From contig CAZNVI010000012.1 in NCBI GenBank assembly GCA_964576705.1, positions 1 to 20,601 on the forward strand: a DNA stretch of 20,601 nucleotides, read 5' to 3'. Shown one piece after another: positions 15,001 to 20,601 of the stretch (positions are counted from its first letter, which is position 1; each line of letters opens with the position of its first letter). Under the pieces are notes generated by a model. It made no database searches. It was not told where the DNA came from and was given only the letters and a program-made list of their open reading frames with translations. The position numbers were made by a program, and so were the translations under genes. The DNA comes from CAYMDS01 sp964576705 (lineage in GTDB: Bacteria > Patescibacteriota > Microgenomatia > Levybacterales > UBA12049).

Positions 15001-17131
15001 TCACCCGAAACAGCAAACGCTTCAGAATTTGCTAGAGAATTGATATTTGCAAATGTGCCAGTTCTCGATGAGACGTCTTTCACACCATCCACATAAATTG
15101 CAGTATTTGTTTCATTATCGTCATCCCACACGACTACAATATGATGCCATCCCGTAGTCGTGATCGCCGCTGTCGTTTCCATTAGGTACTCGTCGTTACT
15201 GGTCACATCTGATACTTCAAAGCGTATGTCGTCGGCTCCATCTCCGTCGATCCATAATGTGTATCCCACAGCACTGGATGCTTCATCAGTTCTCTTGGCA
15301 ATTATTTGATCGTCAGCAGTGAAAGCGGATCTGTTTACCCAAGCTGAAAGTGTAAAGTCAGTAGTGTCAACTATATCCAAGTTATCACCCATTGAAACAT
15401 AATCACCGGTTCCGTCGAATGTTCCTGATCTACTAAATCCAGATCCTGTGGTCGTAGCACTCCCTTGAGACGTACCGTCAAAACTTGAAGTCGACGAATC
15501 TACTACCTGGTCAGTCGTCCCGTTCCAGCTTGCTTCATTCATTTTCCAATGCCCCACTAAATTAGTTGTTAAAGAATCAAAATACGTATCTTCTCCTCCG
15601 CTTCCTGCTGTCACAGAACAAGTAGAGCCTGAAGAATCCTGCCAGGCAGATGAAGCATTCACCCATCTACAGCCTTCAAGTGCTGTATTTGAAACGAATG
15701 TGGCGTACATATTTTGCGATCCTGTAGATACTATATTTCCATAGACATTTGCATTGGTCTGGTCATCTGATATTTGAGAGGCAGTTCCCCAAGTAAGAGT
15801 AGAAAAATCTGTATCACCGGTATGAGCAGATTTAACTGCTTTGTATACATATTTTGATCCGTTATAATTTCTGGCGCCTACCCAAAGATAGTTACTGGAA
15901 TCTGAAGTTATATAAGGATAAGCATGAGTATCTGATGCCGACGTTCCGTCAAGTGCCGCGTCAATGTCATTATCCCATGATATGTTAGTAGTTGAGAGCG
16001 TACCCCTTAACACCTTGATATCATCGCTATTTGTCAACGCGATCCAGACATAAGCAGTACCAGAGATAGTCGTATTCCAGACTGAGAAATCATTTGTGTT
16101 GTAGTTCAGGTGTGTGATGCCTGTCCAGGTAGAACCTTCATTTGATGAATATTTGATGACTATACTTGTTCCGTCATAATGAAACATCCAGTGCCTGGAA
16201 TTGGTGGCGTCATAAAAAGTTTTCCTCTGGAATGAATACGCGGTGGCAGTACTCGTTCCTGTTCCTTCACAGGAACCGGCAGCGATAGTCCAATTCGTGT
16301 TGTTTCCTGAATTGACTGAACTTGAAGATGATATCGCAGTTCCTGTTACAGCTGAATCTTTTACATCAAGATAAATTGCTGTAGGTGAAGCATCGGAATT
16401 GGCTATCGTAAACTGGGTATTGGCAGTACCTGAACGAATGATAAGAAGTGAATCACAGGCATTACCTGAAAGATTAATATTATTACTTATCGTATACGTA
16501 GTACTGGCCGCAAACTGCAAGGTTCTATGTCCACCAGTAACAGATGCGGATAACTGGTAGAACGTGGTAGTCCCTGTTATTACCTGGGTACTACCTACTG
16601 CACCATCTAAGGTGGTCAGATTGCTTCTTGCCGTATATGTTCCATTATTTGTGAAATTACCCGCTACACTTACGTTATTATTTTCACCCGATTTCGCATC
16701 CAGAGTATTACTGGTGTCTATTAATAGATTTCCGTTCACATCAAGCGCGTCTTCAAGTGTAAAAGTAAGAGTCGTTCCGCCATTATCTATCGAGAGACTA
16801 TGAAACGCATCACTGTTTGAAGTAATAGTCGGAGTACCTGCTGTAGCATCCATCACCACAGTTGAACTGTTTGGAGTAAATACAGCGCTTGCCTCAACCA
16901 GCCAGCTTCCGGCTACATTAAATCCATCAGTAGATGAAGCGCTGAGTGTAGTATTGGCTTTAAGAGTAAAATTATTTGCGATATCAAGTGCCAGATCCGT
17001 AGTTTCGTTATCTACAGTAAATGTAGTCGAGCCATTACCTAAAGTTAAGTTATAAGCATCTAATTCACCATTACCTGATAAAGACGCAGTACCTGAAGCT
17101 GATGAAAGAATAGTGAATGTCCCTGATGCTG
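12096..17131 (-). CDS. Giant surface protein, C-terminal part (LamG, propeller repeats, sorting signal)
   Basis: This frame is open from the assembly gap to TAA at 12098-12096 and should be joined to the part at 17232-20557. A GTG-GTG-ATG run at 16859-16851 could be mistaken for the start, but the frame upstream codes for more of the same stalk. In joined numbering (about 2,768 residues): beta-rich Thr/Ser/Gly/Asn repeats to about 1,370; BNR/sialidase-like blades (about 1,385-1,605) with a DATNSRHWMFHYDG stretch; a LamG/concanavalin-like domain (about 1,612-1,830, LVGHWKMNE to DDVRVYNRAL); two tandem propeller-like units of about 360-370 residues each, marked by STDGINW/SSDGINW and YKDSGG; more blades; then the IPEN sorting signal at about 2,717. 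It is probably exported and anchored by the adjacent exosortase. LamG domains often bind glycans or proteins, suggesting an adhesin; the ligand is unknown. Confidence 0.87.
12189..12257 (-). other. PEP-CTERM-like sorting signal: IPEN, hydrophobic helix, RRR
   Basis: The C-terminus of the giant protein has AIPEN (12257-12243), then a hydrophobic stretch LWLLMLIAPLLP, then KAL and RRR (12197-12189). This is the tripartite pattern of exosortase substrates: a Pro-Glu motif, a transmembrane helix and a basic cluster. Unlike most such signals it is followed by 30 more residues very rich in Lys and Arg before the stop. The exosortase gene directly downstream supports the reading. Confidence 0.8.
12725..14888 (-). 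repeat. Tandem duplication of a ~1.1-kb propeller-like unit
   Basis: Within the giant gene two units of about 1.1 kb follow one another (about 14888-13788, then about 13787-12725). Matching landmarks lie about 1,090-1,110 bases apart: VRTSTGTLY against VRSSTGVLY, STDGINWAEQDTANNP against SSDGINWTERDSANNP, and YKDSGGTIALAK against YKDSGGAIALAK. The copies have clearly diverged in both DNA and protein, so the duplication is not recent. Limits are approximate. Confidence 0.75.
17077..17131. repeat. 55-base sequence repeated across the gap (left copy)
   Basis: The 55 bases ending exactly at the first N are identical to the 55 bases beginning exactly after the last N (17232-17286). An exact terminal match at both contig ends is what a k-mer assembler leaves when it fails to join two contigs. 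On the minus strand it encodes part of the stalk (TFTILSSASGTA) in both frames. Confidence 0.95.
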
Positions 17132-17231
17132 NNNNNNNNNNNNNNNNNNNNNNNNNNNNNNNNNNNNNNNNNNNNNNNNNNNNNNNNNNNNNNNNNNNNN
17201 NNNNNNNNNNNNNNNNNNNNNNNNNNNNNNN
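17132..17231. other. Assembly gap of exactly 100 N
   Basis: A run of 100 N is the usual placeholder for a gap of unknown size. It interrupts the giant gene and puts its two halves into different frames in these coordinates. Because the flanks share an exact 55-base end, the real gap may be zero or even negative (an overlap), or it may hide collapsed stalk repeats. Confidence 0.98.
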
Positions 17232-17286
17232 GATAAAGACGCAGTACCTGAAGCTGATGAAAGAATAGTGAATGTCCCTGATGCTG
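17232..17286. repeat. 55-base sequence repeated across the gap (right copy)
   Basis: Identical to 17077-17131. Fusing the two copies removes 155 bases and brings both minus-strand frames into register, since each copy begins at the same codon position in its own frame. Confidence 0.95.
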
Positions 17287-20200
17287 ATTGACTCGTAGCG
17301 CCATCAATTGATACATCCCCGGATCCGGAAACAGAAGTATCGCCAACTGTAACGGAATTAGTCCCCATGGCAAAGGTCTGTAAAGCGTTAACTGTCAAAG
17401 AACTTTTTAATGCAAGGTTGTTGGTCGAAAGAGTTGTAGTATCAGTAGTCCCGTCTCCCAAATCTAAATTATAAATTGTGATTGTTCCTGATCCGCCTCC
17501 TAGAGTTCCTGTTCCATCTATATCTACAGTAGGCGTTCCTGATGCATGAGTGATTGTACCTGATGTAGCTGTAGTCAGATCCCCTCCGTCTATATTTAAG
17601 TTGGCATTAATGGTTAAAGTCGTACCTGCAGCAACTGAAGCGTCATTGGTTACAGTAGTTGCCGCACCTATGACCATTACTGCTGAGGTGCCGGCAACAG
17701 TTAAATTTTGATTAATTGTAGTTGTATTTGAAATCGTAGTAGTCCCTGTACCTGTTGTTGCAAGTGTATAGAAAGTAAGTGTTGGCGTGGTGCCACCGCC
17801 AATTGAGCCCGTACCACTCATAGTAACAGTAGGCGTACCTGATGTAGTTGTAACAATTGCAGAGGTTCCCGACGTAGTAATATCCCCGCCATTTATACCC
17901 GTTGAGCCGTTAACCCTTAAAGTTGCTCCACCATCTACCAATGCATCCCGTGCGATAGTATTAGTCGCAGTATCAAGAATAGCAACACCGGAATCATCCA
18001 CATGTATATCTCCTGTACCTTGCGTCGTAACAGTTCCGCCCGAAGCATCAAATGTATCTCCAGTCCATATATGAAATTCGAAATTAGAATCCACAGTCAG
18101 ATTTCCGTTTGAAGATGCTGAAACTGAATATTTTACATCATCATCCGTATCATCTGCTGTATAAAGTGAGTCCGGTGTTATAGACGCTCCTGTATCATGG
18201 CGCACCGCAACACGATTCTGGTAAATATGTATATCAGACTTTGTAGTACCGTCAGAAACCATCACAGTCGTTCCCTCCTCTGTCTCATCATCAAGATAAA
18301 CAGTTAACACATCACCTGAATCAACAGGCAGTCCTCCTATAGACCAAACACCTGATGAATCTGTCTCATCTGTATATGTACCCGCACCATTGATACGAAA
18401 ATCCACAGTCTTATTCGCGCCGATATTGCTACCGGTTTCATTGGTATAAACTGTTCCTGAAAGTGTCACCCCTGCTGGTTTAAGAGCTAAAGATATGGCT
18501 CCTTTATATGAAGTATTTGCAAGAGTCATCGTCGTATTGCCATATGCGCCTGGACTCGCTTTCTCACCGGTTGCCATGCAGTGTCCTCCCCCCAAGCCTG
18601 AAGTACTTGAGTTATCAGTTCTTTCAGTCAAGCTGGTTAAGTCAGAATTTGACCAGCTGCTGCATTCTGCTGTACTATCTCCATTAAAACTGGTTGAGGA
18701 TATGAGAACTACTAACGCATCATGTATGGTAGTAGTTGCCCCGGGAATAACAGCAGATGTATCGTTGGTAGCACTATCATTTCCACCTGCCCCTATATTC
18801 CAAGGGTCACCTGATGTGATTACACCTGAGAAACAATGAATCTGTCCTGTGGTATGATTTCCGGAATCAGCTACAGTCGGCGCGGTATCTCCTCCGGCAG
18901 TCCGCTTCCAGAAAAGAGCTAGTCTTGACCCTGGATTCGTAGCAGCAGTGCCTGCTGATTGCGGTGAGTAACTAGATACTTCCGCAAATCCCTGGGCTGA
19001 TGAAAGTGTAATAGCCTGATTCTCCGATTCAACTGCAAGAAGGCAAACATCATTAGCCTGCATACTGGCAGGATATGGCGGCTGGATGGCAATTGTATTA
19101 GCGGTAAAAGTCCCTGAGGCTCTGTAAGATGGAGCTGCATCCACAGCAATCTGCCAAAGTCTCGTTTCTCTAAACTCCCGGCCTATCTCAAATTTTCCCA
19201 GAGTAAAAAACTGGGGACTGAAATCAGGCGCATCATAAACGTATCCTAAGTAATACGTGTCATTTTTCTTCCAGTCGACATACCAGGTAAGAACTTTTTT
19301 ATCCCCTTTCGTTTCTTCCTTAATTTCTGCGCCTAGCCCTTTCTCAAAATCAATATCTTGAAATTTCTTACTAGTTTCACGGTCTTTGTCTTCAAACTTT
19401 CTTATATCAAAATCTTTTGGTACGCTCTCAACTACTTTACCAACGTAATCTTTCTTAGGCTTTATTTTAAATACCACCGGATATTCGTTATATGGATATA
19501 TACGCGTAGCAGTAAGTCTTTCGACATCAAAAAGTACATTTTCTGATACTGCAAAATCATCTGTTATGGAAAATGTTCCATTTCTTGTAACTGCCGTGAG
19601 CAACATCTCATATTTACCAATAGTTGTAGTTTTATAATTAGTTTCATAATCCGGATCGATTGAAAGAGACTTTGACAGACATGAATCATTTATAATGATT
19701 CCTTTATCTGTAGATAAACGGGTAACACGACCTTCAGGATCGATAATATCTAATGTCACATCCGCATCACAAACCATTTTCCCGGCCTCATTTAAAACGC
19801 CGATTGAAAAATGAGCAGTTTCGCCTTTAGAATAAATGTTTTTATTGGGATTTATAGCCAAAACTCCCCACGAGAAATCCTGTTTTATGGACTTTCCATC
19901 CAAACTTGCTATGATCGTATATCTTCCGGGTTTTACGTGCTTATTCTCCGAAGGAGATATTCGTAAAGATTCGTTCTCTTCTACTACTTTGAATCTATTT
20001 TCATCCGCCCCCTCTGAATTTTTTACTTTTAAATTAACCAGGTTTCTAAACACTTCAGGTTTTCTGCCGAATAGTCTGTTAATTCCTGATTTTGCTTTTT
20101 CTAATAAGCCGTACTTTCTGATAAGTCTAAATTCGGGTTTTTCATCTGCTCTAAAATCTTTCTTTTCTGCAGTAAGACGAAGAACACTGTTTTCTGTGTT

Positions 20201-20557
20201 TATTTCACTACCTGGCTCATCCGCATATGCTTTCGGAATTAGAAAAGATCCTAAACTCTCTATCTCTTCTATATTCTTATTCAACGATTGCAAGCCTTTA
20301 GGCGTAAGAATACTTCCGCTATTTAAGCCTGCTGTGGATTTAATCACAGGCACATAAGGGACATAAGCATGAAGCATAAAAGCGATAAAGAGTGTAATCC
20401 CTAAAACACTTTTGCCTATACGTCTTTTTGTACGGGAAGGTATTCTTAGTGCTCTTTTATCAAATGTACTATTAGCTGTAGCTAAAGCCAGATAGGAATT
20501 AGTCGTTAGTCCTTGGTCATTAGCCCTTAGCTTGAGGGTAGATACTGCTTCACTCAT
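17232..20557 (-). CDS. Giant surface protein, N-terminal part (anchor, Ig/MG-like region, stalk)
   Basis: About 1,108 residues run from ATG at 20557 into the assembly gap, continuing in the part at 12096-17131. After a polar N-terminus comes TKRRIGKS and a hydrophobic helix (about 50-72), a signal peptide or anchor; AYADE at 110-114 resembles a signal-peptidase site. Residues about 125-345 are Ig/macroglobulin-like (GRYTIIASLDGK, YSKGETAHFSIGVLN). A RETRLWQIAVDA linker (463-474) precedes a beta-rich domain with several Cys (about 480-695), a carboxypeptidase-regulatory-like fold (about 698-770, LSGTVYTNETGS) and the repetitive Thr/Ser/Gly stalk with units of about 100 residues (GTPTVTMSGTGSIGGG, GTPTVDIDGTGTLGGG). 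The start is uncertain: the frame is open to the window edge, no Shine-Dalgarno is seen, and a heptamer repeat lies just inside the gene. Surface location is inferred. Confidence 0.85.
20499..20533. repeat. Degenerate heptamer tandem repeat (five units) near the giant gene's start
   Basis: On the plus strand five consecutive 7-base units read TTAGTCG, TTAGTCC, TTGGTCA, TTAGCCC and TTAGCTT. They lie within codons 9 to 20 of the giant gene, before the membrane anchor. Seven is not a multiple of three, so gain or loss of one unit would shift the frame. Similar heptamer arrays are usually intergenic, which adds doubt about the start codon. Confidence 0.6.
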
Positions 20558-20601
20558 ACTCGCAATGACACCAGATGGAGCAGATCTTCCAAATATCCCA
20601 C

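Noticed and set aside
16851..16859. GTG-GTG-ATG as the start of a separate 1,587-residue protein
   Set aside because: The same frame is open upstream to the N gap and encodes continuous stalk repeats; no Shine-Dalgarno or promoter is present.
17071..17373. A 100-codon minus-strand frame spanning the N gap
   Set aside because: It lies in an alternative frame of the stalk and depends on translating through unknown bases.
1..20601. tRNA, rRNA, CRISPR array or insertion sequence
   Set aside because: No TTCGAATC-type T-arm in a cloverleaf context, no regular spaced direct repeats and no transposase or integrase motifs were seen on either strand.

Overview
The window looks like a metagenome-assembled scaffold from an AT-rich bacterium, most likely Patescibacteria (Candidate Phyla Radiation, possibly Microgenomates). 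This placement is inferred. It rests on weak or absent Shine-Dalgarno sites, many GT-C/PTPS-like membrane proteins, a TrpR/YerC-type regulator, and a giant Thr/Ser/Gly-rich surface protein with a PEP-CTERM-like tail beside its own exosortase. TGA, TAG and TAA all act as stops, so the code looks standard.

Layout. 1-4124 (minus) is a tightly overlapping cluster: GT-C glycosyltransferase, tandem methyltransferase, PlsC-like acyltransferase, then the start of a signal-peptide protein. Overlaps are 26, 4 and 4 bp. It reads as a membrane glycan/lipid-modifying operon. At 4239-4847 (plus) is a divergent single-pass membrane protein of unknown function. A 51-codon ORF or structured RNA follows at 4920-5075. 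At 5139-5576 (minus) is a TrpR-superfamily regulator framed by two perfect 24-bp palindromes, one abutting its start codon and one covering its stop codon. At 5666-10238 (minus) are a GT4 glycosyltransferase and two related polytopic membrane proteins, the larger lacking its expected N-terminus. At 10378-11202 (plus) is a VapBC-type toxin-antitoxin pair with a recognisable promoter and operator-like repeat.

11405-20601 (minus) is the most notable part. Two long open frames, separated by exactly 100 N, are almost certainly one gene. The same 55 bases lie on both sides of the gap and the frames join perfectly if those copies are merged, giving a protein of about 2,768 residues. It has an N-terminal membrane anchor, Ig/macroglobulin-like region, repetitive beta-rich stalk, LamG domain, tandem beta-propeller-like units and a C-terminal IPEN/hydrophobic/RRR sorting signal. 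The next gene downstream encodes a compact exosortase with Cys, Arg and His in the expected order. The pair looks like a dedicated substrate-sortase system; the neighbouring glycosyltransferases could build the surface glycan or modify the protein, but that link is inference.
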